Below are positions 7,891-17,099 of a stretch of 64,000 nt of DNA, piece by piece. Each line of letters opens with the position of its first letter. Within the stretch, counting starts at the first letter, position 1. Below the pieces are notes generated by a model that made no database searches, was not told where the DNA came from, and was given only the letters and a program-made list of their open reading frames with translations. The position numbers and the translations under genes were made by a program. Source of the DNA: Allobosea psychrotolerans (GTDB taxonomy: Bacteria > Pseudomonadota > Alphaproteobacteria > Rhizobiales > Beijerinckiaceae); assembly GCF_002917105.1 (NCBI RefSeq), contig NZ_PQFZ01000010.1, positions 124,001 through 188,000 on the forward strand, in the 5' to 3' direction.

Positions 7891-8001
7891 TCCTTCGGGC
7901 GGTCACCGAGCCACGTTTTCGGGAAATCCTTTGCCTTGCAAAGCTTTCGTCAGGACTTACCTGTTGGATTGATGTCCTGCGGCCCCGAACCTTGATTTGA
8001 A

Positions 8002-8481
8002 ATGATCCGCTACGCCCTCATCTGCGACAACGCCCACGATTTCGAGAGCTGGTTCTCGACCTCGGCGAGCTTCGAGGAGCAGGCCGGGCGCGGCCTGGTG
8101 ACCTGCCCCTTCTGCGGCAGCGCCAAGGTCGAGCGCGCGATCATGGCGCCCAATGTCGCACGCACCGATCGCGAGCGGGCCGCTCCGGCCGAGACCGGAG
8201 CGGAGGCAGCCGCGCTGGTCCCGGCCGTGCCGGCGCCTGTCGCCCTGATGGGCGAGAAGGAGATCGCCTTCCGGGAGATGCTGGTGGCCCTGCACAAGCA
8301 TGTCGCCGAGAACGCCGAGAATGTCGGCAAGCGCTTCGCCGAGGAGGCGATCAAGATCCATCACGGCGAGAGCGACAGCCGCGCCATCTATGGCGAGGCC
8401 ACGCCCGACGACGCCAAGATGCTGCAGGAGGAGGGCGTCGCCTTCATGCCCCTGCCCCGCCTGCCTCGCGCAGGGAATTGA
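8002..8481 (+). CDS. DUF1178 family protein
   Basis: This 159-residue cytoplasmic protein has the family start MIRYALICDNAHDFESWFS, Cys8 and a CPFC knuckle (35-38) that probably bind zinc. The linker is alanine-rich (about 55-80), and the C-terminal half is conserved (FREMLVALHKHVAENAENVGKRFAEEA). The last part, IYGEATPDDAKMLQEEGVAFMPLP, is typical of the family. The function of DUF1178 is unknown. In many relatives a carbon-nitrogen hydrolase gene lies between grxC and this gene; here it is absent and the gap is only 136 bp. Confidence 0.88.
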   Translation: MIRYALICDNAHDFESWFSTSASFEEQAGRGLVTCPFCGSAKVERAIMAPNVARTDRERAAPAETGAEAAALVPAVPAPVALMGEKEIAFREMLVALHKHVAENAENVGKRFAEEAIKIHHGESDSRAIYGEATPDDAKMLQEEGVAFMPLPRLPRAGN

Positions 8482-8918
8482 AACGCTCTTCATGGCCAGG
8501 AGCGCGCGCAGCAGGCCTGCCATCACGCTGCGGTCCAGGCTAAATCACTCCCCCAGAGCATGGCTCGCGTGAAGAACCGGCACGCTGTCTTTCGCACAAA
8601 GCCCGGGGCGTTTTCGGCGAAGCACCAGCCCTGGAATCCGGCTCGGCGTTCCGCTTCGACCGGAATGACACGCCTTTCCAACGGGGCATTCGTGGCCTCC
8701 CAGGCGAAATTCCGTCGCCCGACGCTTACTTATTTTCCTTTATAGAACAATGCCTTGCCCGAGGCGTCGCCGGGCGGAAACATCCGCCGGAGCTCCCTTT
8801 CCGGCTCCTGCCCTTCCTTTCCGGATTAACTTTCTGTTAAGGGTTATGGGTTTCCTTGCCCGCGATCCCGCCGCGCCGCACACGGCAATTCGGGATCCCG
8901 AACCCAGGAGGTTACCGC
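8482..8918. other. 437-bp intergenic region before the SleB-type hydrolase gene
   Basis: No open frame with coding character, RNA gene or clear terminator is seen. The segment near 8725-8760 (CTTACTTATTTTCCTTTATAG) is AT-rich and is the likeliest promoter zone for the downstream gene. The AGGAGG ribosome binding site of that gene is at 8906-8911. Confidence 0.5.
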
Positions 8919-9836
8919 ATGAAGCGGCTCGTGATCGCTGCCCATGGTCTCCGTTCCAACGGAGTTGCCCGCCGCGGCAGTAGATCGATCCCGCTTCTGA
9001 TGTCGCTGCTGGCGCCGGCTCTGGGGGCGTGCAGCGTCTCGCCCGTCCAGACGGCCGCGGTCTCCGCACCGGCGACGAAGGAGCCGACCGCCGCGCGCAA
9101 GCGCGCCGTCGCCCTGGCGAAGGCCGACCCCCGGGAAAAGGAATGCCTGGTTCGCGCGATGTATTTCGAGTCGAACCGGTCGAGCGAAGCGGGACTGCTC
9201 AGCGTCGGCACGGTCGTGATGAACCGGGTCGAAGCCCCCAAATATCCCGAGACGATCTGCGGCGTCGTCGGAGCGCCCCGCCAGTTCGCTTCCGGCGTCC
9301 TGACGCGCCCGATGACCGAGAAGACCCTGCCGAAGATCGAGGCGATTGCCGAGGACATCCTCAACGGCCGCCGCAACGAGACGATCGGACCGGCCAAGCA
9401 TTTCCACACGGCCGGGCTGCGCTTCGGCTACACCAATATGCACTACATGACGGTCGCCGGCGGCAACGCCTTCTATGTGAAGGGCGAGCGGCCCGAGCGG
9501 CGGCGCATCGAGGAGCCGGCATTCCAGGTGGCGGAAGCCGCCGCGCCGGCGCCTGTTGCAGCGGTCTCGCCCGTCGCCTCCGCCTCCTTCGCATCTGCAC
9601 CGCTGGCCTTCGCGCCCCAGACGCCTGCCTTCGAGACGCCCGCGCCCAAGACGCTCGCGCTCGACACCCCCGCGGTGATGCTGGTCAGGAATGTGCGGCT
9701 GCCGCCGGACCGGCCGCTCGATCTCGATCTGCCCAAGGTCAAGCGCGCTTTCGTTGCTCCGCCCAAGGTCGACCGGCGCCTGGCGGCGCTTTTCCCGTCA
9801 TCCACCGAGATCAGGGGCAGCCTTTCGCCGCGATAA
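8919..9836 (+). CDS. SleB/CwlJ-type cell wall hydrolase, probable lipoprotein
   Basis: This 305-residue protein starts at ATG 8919, seven bases after AGGAGG. The N-terminus is basic, then hydrophobic (about residues 26-37) ending in a lipobox-like LGAC, which suggests an outer- or inner-membrane lipoprotein. The hydrolase domain (about 65-185) shows KECLVRAMYFESNR with the predicted catalytic Glu, VVMNRV, ICGVV, and the ending NMHYMTVAGGNAFY. Proteins of this family cleave peptidoglycan glycan strands; outside spore formers they take part in cell wall remodelling. The C-terminal 120 residues are Ala/Pro-rich and of low complexity. Confidence 0.85.
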   Translation: MKRLVIAAHGLRSNGVARRGSRSIPLLMSLLAPALGACSVSPVQTAAVSAPATKEPTAARKRAVALAKADPREKECLVRAMYFESNRSSEAGLLSVGTVVMNRVEAPKYPETICGVVGAPRQFASGVLTRPMTEKTLPKIEAIAEDILNGRRNETIGPAKHFHTAGLRFGYTNMHYMTVAGGNAFYVKGERPERRRIEEPAFQVAEAAAPAPVAAVSPVASASFASAPLAFAPQTPAFETPAPKTLALDTPAVMLVRNVRLPPDRPLDLDLPKVKRAFVAPPKVDRRLAALFPSSTEIRGSLSPR

Positions 9837-9840
9837 GCGC

Positions 9841-9990
9841 TCGTTTGGGAATTCCTACAGCCCTCATCCTGAGGAGCGCTCCGTAGGAGCGGGTCTCGAA
9901 GGATGCTCCAGGAGGCTCGGGAACCATCTGGAGCATCCTTCGAGACGCTGCTTCGCAGCTCCTCAGGATGAGGGCTGGAGTTTCCAAACG
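9841..9990. repeat. Nested inverted repeat, family C copy 2
   Basis: This element has the same architecture as the element at 7297-7459. CCCTCATCCTGAGGAGC (9860s) pairs with its complement (9955-9975), and an inner GTCTCGAAGGATGCTCC pairs with GGAGCATCCTTCGAGAC. It ends in TTTCCAAACGATG. Together with about 190 bp of unremarkable sequence it fills the gap between the SleB-type gene and the mutase gene. Confidence 0.85.
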
Positions 9991-10179
9991 ATGTCCAAGC
10001 GCTCGACATCCGGCCGGCGCGGATCTTGGGACACCGGGAGATTCCGCGTGTCCATGAGAACCGGGCGCGCTCGCGCCGCGTTTTCGTCAGCCTAACGTCG
10101 AGGGGGACATCGCCGCGGCTCTGGCGCTATCTTCGCCGCAGTGCAACATTCAGATTGCTCTGCAATACGGGGAAACGCC

Positions 10180-12189
10180 ATGACCGCGACCAAGCCCGAC
10201 GGCCAGCAGACGGCGCAGCGCGACAAGCCCACGCCCCGCGACAAGCCTTGGATCTTCCGCACCTATGCGGGCCATTCCGATGCCTCGGAATCCAACAGGC
10301 TCTATCGCAACAACCTCGCCAAGGGGCAGACCGGCCTCTCCGTCGCCTTCGACCTGCCGACGCAGACCGGCTACGATCCCGACCATGTGCTGGCGCGCGG
10401 CGAGGTCGGCAAGGTCGGCGTGCCCGTGAGCCATCTCGGCGACATGCGGGCTCTCTTCGCCGATATCCCTCTCGCCCAGATGAACACCTCGATGACGATC
10501 AACGCGACGGCGGCCTGGCTGCTCTCGCTCTACATCGCGGTGGCCGATGAGCAGGGCGCACCGCGCAACGCGCTGCAGGGCACGACCCAGAACGACCTCG
10601 TCAAGGAATACCTCTCGCGCGGCACCTATGTCTTCCCGCCGCGCCCCTCGATGGCGCTCACCACCGACATCGTCGTGTTCACGGCTCGCGAATTGCCGAA
10701 ATGGAACCCGACCAATGTCTGCTCCTATCATCTGCAGGAAGCCGGCGCCTCGCCTGTGCAGGAGCTCTCCTTCGCGTTGGCGACCGCGATCGCGCTGCTG
10801 GATTCGATCCGGGCCCGGCCGGAGGTCTCGGCCGCGGAGTTCCCCGAGGTCGTCGGGCGCATTTCCTTCTTCGTCAATGCCGGCATGCGCTTCGTCACCG
10901 AGCTCTGCAAGATGCGGGCTTTCGTCGAGCTCTGGGACGAGATCACGCTTGGCCGCTATGGCGTCGCGGATGAGGCGATGCGCCGCTTCCGTTATGGCGT
11001 GCAGGTCAATTCGCTGGGGCTGACCGAGCCCCAGCCCGAGAACAATGTCTATCGCATCCTGATCGAGATGCTGGCGGTGACGCTCTCCAAGAAGGCGCGC
11101 GCCCGAGCCGTCCAGCTCCCGGCCTGGAACGAGGCGCTGGGATTGCCGCGCCCCTTCGACCAGCAATGGTCGCTGCGCATGCAGCAGGTGCTGGCCTATG
11201 AGACCGATCTGCTCGAATTCGGCGACATCTTCGACGGCTCCACGGTGATCGACGCCAAGGTCGCCGATCTCAAGGCCGCCGCGCTGGAGGAGCTGGCGAA
11301 GATCGCCGATATGGGCGGTGCGCTGGCGGCGATCGAGACCGGCTATATGAAGCAGGCGCTGGTCGAGAACGGCGCCCGCCGGATCGAGGCGATCGAGCGC
11401 GGCGAGCAGATCGTCATCGGCGTCAACAAATTCACCAATAGCGAGCCCTCCCCGCTCTCGGCCGGCGAAGGCAATGTCGTGACCGTGCCGGATTCGGTCG
11501 AATTGGAAGCCGTCGGCCGACTCAAGGCCTGGCGCTCGGTCCGCGATGCCAAGGCCGCGGAAGCCGCGCTGGCGGAGCTCGCCTCCGCGGCGAAGGAAAC
11601 GCGCAATGTCATGCCGGCCTCGATCGCCTGCGCCAAGGCCGGCGTCACCACCGGCGAATGGGCCCAGACCCTGCGCGAGATCTTTGGCGAGTACCGCGCC
11701 CCCACAGGCGTGGACACGACCAAGCTCGGTGACGATGCGGGCCTGGCCACGGTGAAGGCAGCGGTCGCCCGCGCCACCGAAAAGCTCGGCCGCCCGCCGC
11801 GCTTCCTTGTCGGCAAGCCGGGGCTCGACGGCCATTCCAACGGCGCCGAGCAGATCTCCGTGCGCGCCCGCGACGCAGGCATGGCGGTGAGCTATGGCGG
11901 CATCCGCCAGACGCCCGAGGAGATCGTGGCGCAGGCCCGGGAGACCGACGCCGACATCATCGGCCTGTCGATCCTCTCGGGCTCGCATCTGCCGCTGGTG
12001 CGTGACGTCACCGCGCGCCTGCGCGTCGCCGGCATGACCACGCCCGTCGTGGTCGGCGGCATCATCCCGCCCGACGACGAGAACGCCCTGCGCAATATGG
12101 GGGTGGCCGCGGTCTACACGCCGAAGGATTTCGCGCTCGACGGCATTATCGCCGATGTCGCGGGATTGGCGGCGAAGGGGCGAGGCTGA
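10180..12189 (+). CDS. ecm: Ethylmalonyl-CoA mutase (coenzyme B12-dependent)
   Basis: This 669-residue protein is a single-chain member of the methylmalonyl-CoA mutase family. It converts (2R)-ethylmalonyl-CoA to (2S)-methylsuccinyl-CoA in the ethylmalonyl-CoA pathway for acetyl-CoA assimilation. The N-terminal TIM-barrel opens with PWIFRTYAGHSDASESN (23-39) and GLSVAFDLPTQTGYDPDH, typical of the Ecm/MeaA branch. The C-terminal B12-binding domain has DGHSNG (550-555) with the cobalt-ligating His552. Length fits Ecm rather than the larger MutB. ATG 10180 is preceded by GGGGAAA. In this branch the gene is usually unlinked from the rest of the pathway, as seen here. Confidence 0.92.
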   Translation: MTATKPDGQQTAQRDKPTPRDKPWIFRTYAGHSDASESNRLYRNNLAKGQTGLSVAFDLPTQTGYDPDHVLARGEVGKVGVPVSHLGDMRALFADIPLAQMNTSMTINATAAWLLSLYIAVADEQGAPRNALQGTTQNDLVKEYLSRGTYVFPPRPSMALTTDIVVFTARELPKWNPTNVCSYHLQEAGASPVQELSFALATAIALLDSIRARPEVSAAEFPEVVGRISFFVNAGMRFVTELCKMRAFVELWDEITLGRYGVADEAMRRFRYGVQVNSLGLTEPQPENNVYRILIEMLAVTLSKKARARAVQLPAWNEALGLPRPFDQQWSLRMQQVLAYETDLLEFGDIFDGSTVIDAKVADLKAAALEELAKIADMGGALAAIETGYMKQALVENGARRIEAIERGEQIVIGVNKFTNSEPSPLSAGEGNVVTVPDSVELEAVGRLKAWRSVRDAKAAEAALAELASAAKETRNVMPASIACAKAGVTTGEWAQTLREIFGEYRAPTGVDTTKLGDDAGLATVKAAVARATEKLGRPPRFLVGKPGLDGHSNGAEQISVRARDAGMAVSYGGIRQTPEEIVAQARETDADIIGLSILSGSHLPLVRDVTARLRVAGMTTPVVVGGIIPPDDENALRNMGVAAVYTPKDFALDGIIADVAGLAAKGRG

Positions 12190-12197
12190 GCCGCAGC

Positions 12198-12327
12198 GTC
12201 ATTCCGGGGCTTCGCGCAGCGAAGAACCCGGAACCCACGACCGGGTGAGCGCGATCGACTGGGTATAGAAGGCCGCACCCTGTCGTGGGTTCCGGGTTCG
12301 GCCCTACGGGCCGCCCCGGAATGACAG
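12198..12327. repeat. Inverted repeat, family D, between ecm and the J-domain gene
   Basis: GTCATTCCGGGGC and AGAACCCGGAACCCACGAC on the left pair with GTCGTGGGTTCCGGGTT and GCCCCGGAATGAC on the right. It lies between the convergent 3' ends of the two genes and could act as a bidirectional terminator. Confidence 0.8.
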
Positions 12328-12328
12328 G

Positions 12329-12943
12329 TCACACCATCCCCACGCTCTTCAGCTGCTGATAGGCCTTCAGGATCTCCTGGAGCGTGCCTTCGCGCGAGCG
12401 GTCGCCGCCATTGGCGTCAGGATGGAAGCGCTTCACCAGTTCCTTGTAGCGCGCCTTGATCGCTGCGGAATCGGCCGTGATGTCGAGATTGAGAGCTTCG
12501 AGCGCCTTGCGGGCAACGACGCCGACGCGCGGCTCCGGATTGGCCGCCTCCTGGGTGCGGCGGGAGCCGAAGATGTTGAAGCCGTCCTGTACGTCGGCCT
12601 CTCCACCACCCGCCACGCGCCCGCGCTGCGCCATCCGCGCCGCCTTGGAGTTGACGCCGAGCTTCCAGGTCGGCCGATGGCCGATCTCCTCCTGCTTGGC
12701 GTAGGCGGCCAGCGCCGCGTCGTCCATGCCGGCGAAATAATTATAGGTCGCGTTGTAGGCCTTCACATGCTCCATGCAGAACAGGAAGAACTTGCCCTCG
12801 CGGCCACGCCCCTGCGGCGCGCGGAATTCGCCCAGCCGGGCACAGCCGGCATGGTCGCAGCGGGGCGCATCGGATTCCTCGACCGCTTCCGCCTCGGAAG
12901 GGCCGATCCTGATACGGTCGAAAAGGCGTGAGTTGAAGTTCAT
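12329..12943 (-). CDS. J-domain (DnaJ-like) co-chaperone with N-terminal Cys motif
   Basis: This 204-residue protein has a C-terminal J domain (about residues 150-204) with the essential HPD tripeptide at 174-176, which stimulates the ATPase of a DnaK-type Hsp70. The N-terminal region carries Cys29, Cys34, Cys56 and His59 (CDHAGC and FCMEH), a plausible zinc site, and a conserved-looking NATYNYFAGM. There is no Gly/Phe region or the four CxxCxGxG repeats of DnaJ itself, so it is a specialised co-chaperone. It is divergent from bolA with 97 bp between, an arrangement common in this order. Confidence 0.87.
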   Translation of the reverse strand: MNFNSRLFDRIRIGPSEAEAVEESDAPRCDHAGCARLGEFRAPQGRGREGKFFLFCMEHVKAYNATYNYFAGMDDAALAAYAKQEEIGHRPTWKLGVNSKAARMAQRGRVAGGGEADVQDGFNIFGSRRTQEAANPEPRVGVVARKALEALNLDITADSAAIKARYKELVKRFHPDANGGDRSREGTLQEILKAYQQLKSVGMV

Positions 12944-13040
12944 GCTCGAATGGTTATGAGACGCGCAATCGGAACCGGCAAGTGCGGCGCAACATGCACC
13001 AGCCGATCCCCCCTATGACGACCGGAAGAATGTCGCGATC

Positions 13041-13313
13041 ATGACCGCAATGGCTGAACGGATTACCAAGAAGCTGGAAAGCGCCTTGTCGCCGCAGCGC
13101 TTGAAGGTGATCGATGAGTCGCACCAGCATCAGGGCCATGGGGGTTGGCGCGAAGGCGGCGAGACGCATTTCAGGGTTGATATCGTATCGGAAGCCTTTT
13201 CCGGCAAGAGCCGATTGGAGCGTCACCGCATGGTCAACGCCGCGCTGGCGCAGGAACTGGCGGATGGCGTGCATGCGCTGGCGATCGTGGCGCGCGGTCC
13301 CGGAGAGAGCTGA
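13041..13313 (+). CDS. bolA: BolA family protein
   Basis: This 90-residue protein has the single BolA fold. LKVIDESHQHQGH (21-33) and the C-terminal HRMVNAALAQELADGVHALAI are the family signatures. BolA proteins bind monothiol glutaredoxins through a shared Fe-S cluster and influence iron homeostasis or cell shape. A second start codon at codon 4 (ATGGCTGAACGG) is equally plausible. It is transcribed away from the J-domain gene. Confidence 0.92.
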   Translation: MTAMAERITKKLESALSPQRLKVIDESHQHQGHGGWREGGETHFRVDIVSEAFSGKSRLERHRMVNAALAQELADGVHALAIVARGPGES

Positions 13314-13346
13314 GCCCGCTCACGGCGCAACGCGGGTCCAAGACCC

Positions 13347-14540
13347 TTACCCCTCCGCCCGCTCCGGTGTGAACGCATAGATCACCGCCGCTCCCAGCAG
13401 CAACGCCGCAAAACCCCAATGCAGGTTGGCGAAGGTCGCGGCCGCATCGAAACCTGAGGCGCGCTGCGTCGCGATGAACCAGCCCGAGCCGGACTGGAGC
13501 AGAGCAGCGCCCGAGATGAACAGGAAGTTCACCGCCGTCATGCCGCGCCCGAGCAGATGGGCCGGGAAGAAGATGCGCGCATGCGCCATCAGCACCGCAT
13601 AGGTGAAGCCGACGGCTCCGATCACCGAGAACAGCACCACGGCCAGCGCCGCCGAGGAGCCTCCCCTCAGCGCCAGCAAGGCGAAGGCGACCGCCGTCGC
13701 GACCGTGCCCCAGAGCACCAGCGGCTTGACCCGGCCGACAAATTTCTCGAGCCCGCCATAAAGGAAAGCGCCGCCGACCATCGCAAGCGCCATCGCGGTC
13801 GCGGCATTGCCGGCGGTGATGGCGTCGAGGCCATGGACGTCGCCCATGAAGGGAGCGATCCACAAGCCGCGCGCCGTCGCCACGATGGCGTAGCCGACCA
13901 AGGTGATCGGCGCGAGCAGCCAGAGCGGCCGCAATCGCAGGATGCTGGCGAGCCCCTCGACCAGGCCTTCAGCCTTGCCGGAAGCGCTTTCGGCCCGTGG
14001 CGGATCGCGCAGCAGAACGGCGGCCAGCAGCGTCGCGACCAGGAAGCATGCCGCCATCGCCAGCATCGCCGACCGCCAGCCATAATGCGCCGAAGCCAGC
14101 GCCAGCGGCCCGGCCGCGAGGATATTGCCGAGCGAGCCGAGGCCGATCAGCACCGAGGTCAGGAAGGCGAAGCGCGCCGGCTCCGCCGTTCGTGCGAACA
14201 GGAACAGCGAGGCCATGAAGATCGGCGCACAGCCGATGCCGATCAGCGCCATGGCAAACGTCCCCGCCAGGGCATTGCTCGCCATGGCGAAGAGAAAGGC
14301 GCCGACCGAACCGACCGCCATCGCGACCGAAACCGTTCGCCGCGGCCCGAGCCGGTCGAGAGCCCAGCCGATCGGGAATTGCGAGACGGCGAAGGCGATG
14401 AACCAGGCCGCGCCGAGAAAACCGAGCTCGCGCGGCCCTATCCCCAGATCCGCCATCACCGGGTTGGCGATGACGCTGAGGAACGACCGGTAGAAGATCG
14501 AGAGGAAATAGGCCGGCAGCAGCGCGAAGAAGACGGTCAC
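13347..14540 (-). CDS. Major facilitator superfamily transporter
   Basis: This 397-residue inner-membrane protein has about 12 hydrophobic segments. The loop between helices 2 and 3, WALDRLGPRRTV (59-70), fits the MFS signature GxxxDRxGRR. The sequence is Ala/Leu/Gly-rich with a central polar loop near residue 190. The start is GTG 14540 (14541-14543 and upstream frames give no better start). The substrate is unknown. It is followed 25 bp upstream on the same strand by the thiolase gene, so the two may be co-transcribed. Confidence 0.85.
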   Translation of the reverse strand: MTVFFALLPAYFLSIFYRSFLSVIANPVMADLGIGPRELGFLGAAWFIAFAVSQFPIGWALDRLGPRRTVSVAMAVGSVGAFLFAMASNALAGTFAMALIGIGCAPIFMASLFLFARTAEPARFAFLTSVLIGLGSLGNILAAGPLALASAHYGWRSAMLAMAACFLVATLLAAVLLRDPPRAESASGKAEGLVEGLASILRLRPLWLLAPITLVGYAIVATARGLWIAPFMGDVHGLDAITAGNAATAMALAMVGGAFLYGGLEKFVGRVKPLVLWGTVATAVAFALLALRGGSSAALAVVLFSVIGAVGFTYAVLMAHARIFFPAHLLGRGMTAVNFLFISGAALLQSGSGWFIATQRASGFDAAATFANLHWGFAALLLGAAVIYAFTPERAEG

Positions 14541-14565
14541 AGGGCGAACCGGCGCATCGGCTGAA

Positions 14566-15735
14566 TCACTTGATCCGCTCGAGCACCGAGACGTAGTTGG
14601 CGACCGCCGCCCCGCCCATGTTGAAGATGCCGCCGAGCCTGGCGTCCTGCACCTGCATGCCCTCCGGCGCCTCGCCGACGAGCTGCATCGCGCTCAGCAC
14701 ATGCATGGAGACGCCGGTCGCGCCGATCGGATGGCCCTTGGCCTTGAGGCCGCCGGAGACGTTGACCGGCAGCTTGCCGTCCTTCTGGGTCCAGCCTTCC
14801 TTGATCGCGCGCGCGCCGTCGCCTTCCCGGGTCAGGCCCATCGCCTCATATTCGATGAGCTCGGCGATGGTGAAGCAGTCATGCGTCTCGACGAAGGAGA
14901 GATCGTCGAGCGTGACGCCGGCCTGCTCCAGCGCCTGCTTCCAGGCCAGGGTGCAGCCTTCGAATTTCAGGATGTCGCGCCGCGACAGCGGCAGGAAGTC
15001 CTGGACATGGGCCATGCCGCGGAAGCCGACGGCGCGGCGCATGCCCATCGCGGTTTCCGTATCGGCCAGCACGATGGCTGCCGCGCCGTCGGAAACCAGC
15101 GAGCAGTCCGTGCGCTTCAGCGGGCCGGCAACGTAGGGGTTCTTCTCGCTCTCCTCGCGGCAGAAGGCATAGCCCAAATCCTTGCGCATCTGCGCATAGG
15201 GGTTGTCGACGCCGTTCCTGTGATTCTTGGCGGCGATCATCGCCAGCGCGTCCGACTGGTCGCCATGGCGCTGGAAATAAGCGGCCGCGATCTGGCCGAA
15301 GACGCCGGCGAAGCCGCCGGTCGTCTCGCCCTCCTCCTTGAGATAGGAGGCCTTGAGCAGGAACCTGCCGATATCGGCGGAGGGCGTCTTGGTCATCTGC
15401 TCGACGCCGACGACGAGCACGATCTTGGCATCGCCCGCCTTGATCGCGCGCGCGCCCTGATGCACGGCGGCAGAACCGGTGGCGCAGGCGTTCTCGACTC
15501 GGGTGGTCGGCTTGAAGCGCAGCGCCGGATCGGCCTGCAGCACGAGCGAGGCGGTGAAGTCCTGTGCGGAGAAGCCGGCATTGTAGTGCCCGAGCACGAT
15601 CTCATCGACCTGGTCGGCCGTGATCCCGGCATCGACCAGCGCATCGGTGGCGACCCGCACGATCAGGCTTTCGATGGTCTCGGCATCCTGCTTGCCGAAC
15701 GGCGTGTGGGCCCAGCCGACGATCGCAGCGCTCAT
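14566..15735 (-). CDS. Thiolase family protein (SCP-x type acetyl-CoA acetyltransferase)
   Basis: This 389-residue protein has the thiolase fold. It shows nucleophile Cys84 in VENACATGSAAVH, the SCP-x type VETHDCFTIAELI near residue 290, and the C-terminal GGLKAKGHPIGATG with its catalytic His. The usual C-terminal CGGGxG Cys loop of canonical thiolases is replaced by GGIFNMGGAAVANY, as in SCP-x-like thiolases. It probably cleaves or forms 3-ketoacyl-CoA thioesters, but the chain specificity is not readable. ATG 15735 follows GGGAGAA at good spacing. The first gene of a likely two-gene unit with the MFS gene. Confidence 0.88.
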   Translation of the reverse strand: MSAAIVGWAHTPFGKQDAETIESLIVRVATDALVDAGITADQVDEIVLGHYNAGFSAQDFTASLVLQADPALRFKPTTRVENACATGSAAVHQGARAIKAGDAKIVLVVGVEQMTKTPSADIGRFLLKASYLKEEGETTGGFAGVFGQIAAAYFQRHGDQSDALAMIAAKNHRNGVDNPYAQMRKDLGYAFCREESEKNPYVAGPLKRTDCSLVSDGAAAIVLADTETAMGMRRAVGFRGMAHVQDFLPLSRRDILKFEGCTLAWKQALEQAGVTLDDLSFVETHDCFTIAELIEYEAMGLTREGDGARAIKEGWTQKDGKLPVNVSGGLKAKGHPIGATGVSMHVLSAMQLVGEAPEGMQVQDARLGGIFNMGGAAVANYVSVLERIK

Positions 15736-15856
15736 GACGTTCTCCCTGAAAACCAGCTTTTCAGTCTAATTGCGCTTCGCAAGCGCACCCTGCAAGCCGG
15801 CAGAAGCGCATTTCTACCGTGCGCGGAAAGAGGGGCCACGATGCGGACCTTCAGAC

Positions 15857-15956
15857 GGGTTTTCGAGCGAAGTGGGCACCGGTTCGCGTGAAGAAAACGC
15901 GTCAAAATAAAGAGCTGGAGCAGTTTCCGATCCAATTGGATCGGAAACTGCTCCAG
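15857..15956. repeat. Mosaic repeat: family A copy 2 followed by a 42-bp perfect palindrome
   Basis: The left part (15857-15902) is the family A element: GTTTTCGAGCGAAGTGGGC ... GAAGAAAACGC. The right part (15915-15956) is a perfect, loop-free palindrome centred on CCAATTGG, with arms beginning CTGGAGCAGTTTCCGATC. It lies between the 5' end of the thiolase gene and the 3' end of the DMT transporter gene. Confidence 0.85.
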
Positions 15957-16006
15957 CCGCGGGTTTTCCCGTCTCATTGCCGATCGAAACCGGCTGCGGC
16001 AGCGCC

Positions 16007-16912
16007 TTAGGAAATCGCCAGCAGCAGCAACGCGCCGACGCCGAGAACGATCAGCGCCATTCCCACCAGCTCGCGCCGGCTCGTGCCTTCCGCGAAGATG
16101 CGGCGCGAGGCGATCTGCGCCAGAGGCACCTCGATCAGCGCGAGCGTGCGCACATTCGCGGCGCTGGTCAGCGAGAAGCCGAGGAACCAGCATTGCGAGG
16201 CGGCAGCGCCCAGGAAGCCCGCCGAGAGCGAGCGGCGCCAGTTGCGCAGGCTCATGACCAGGGCCGGGCGGTTCGCGGCTAGCATGTAGACCGTCAGCAG
16301 CACGGTCTGGAGCGTCAGGCCAAGCGCCAGGATCGTCGTGGCGCGGATGAAGAAGCCACCTTCCGGCAAGGCCTGGATCGCGCCGCGGAAGCCGATCGCC
16401 GACAGTGCGAAGAAGGCTCCCGACCCGATGCCGAGCACGGCCGGGCGCATGCCGGCAGCCGTCAGTTTCTGGCCGGGCTTCCAGGACACGACGATGACGC
16501 CGATCGTCGCGACGATGATCGCCGCGAATTTTCCCCAGCCGAGCGGATCGCCCAGCAGCAGCGCCCCGAAGATCGCGACCTGCACCGGCTCTGTCTTGGT
16601 GTAGGCGGTGGTCACGGCGAAGGAATGCGTGCGCATCGCCGCCAGCATCAGCGCGGTCGCGGCGATCTGCGCCAGCGCGCCGCCGAGCGCGAAGGCAAGC
16701 ACCTTGCCGTCGATCGCCGGCGGCAAACGCGCCGTGACGAGGCAGACCAGGGCCAGGAACAAGAGCGCAAAGGGCAGGCCGAACAGGAAGCGCACCTGCG
16801 TTGCGCCGACCACGCCGATGATGTCGGTCAGCGAGCGCTGCGTCAGGTTGCGCGCGGTCTGCAGGAGCGAGGCCGCGATCGTCGCGGGAATCCAGAGAAG
16901 GGCGAGGCTCAC
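16007..16912 (-). CDS. EamA/DMT-type transporter
   Basis: This 301-residue inner-membrane protein has about 10 transmembrane segments in two homologous halves, the drug/metabolite transporter pattern. The start at GTG 16912 places the first helix (LALLWIPATIAASLL) at the N-terminus. The open frame continues upstream to 17011, but that extension is not hydrophobic and looks non-coding. The second repeat begins near residue 160 (VLGIGSGAFFALSAIGFRGAIQ). The substrate is not predictable. It is divergent from the D,D-carboxypeptidase gene with 187 bp between. Confidence 0.83.
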   Translation of the reverse strand: MSLALLWIPATIAASLLQTARNLTQRSLTDIIGVVGATQVRFLFGLPFALLFLALVCLVTARLPPAIDGKVLAFALGGALAQIAATALMLAAMRTHSFAVTTAYTKTEPVQVAIFGALLLGDPLGWGKFAAIIVATIGVIVVSWKPGQKLTAAGMRPAVLGIGSGAFFALSAIGFRGAIQALPEGGFFIRATTILALGLTLQTVLLTVYMLAANRPALVMSLRNWRRSLSAGFLGAAASQCWFLGFSLTSAANVRTLALIEVPLAQIASRRIFAEGTSRRELVGMALIVLGVGALLLLAIS

Positions 16913-17099
16913 GCGGCGTAATCCATCACAAGGGCAGAGGCCTTTTGGACCCCAGGCCGCGACTAGGCAAATCGCTCCGCTCCGGGTAGGTATGCGTCTG
17001 CGGGCGGACAAAAACGTCCGCCGTCTCGAAAATGCCGCACGCGTCGCGTTGAACCCGCCAGCTTCCGTCTCCGCGTCCCCACAGGTTCAAGACCGCACG

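Noticed and set aside
10150..11988. Long open frame opposite the ethylmalonyl-CoA mutase gene
   Set aside because: It is an antisense shadow of a well-supported gene, with no recognisable domain.
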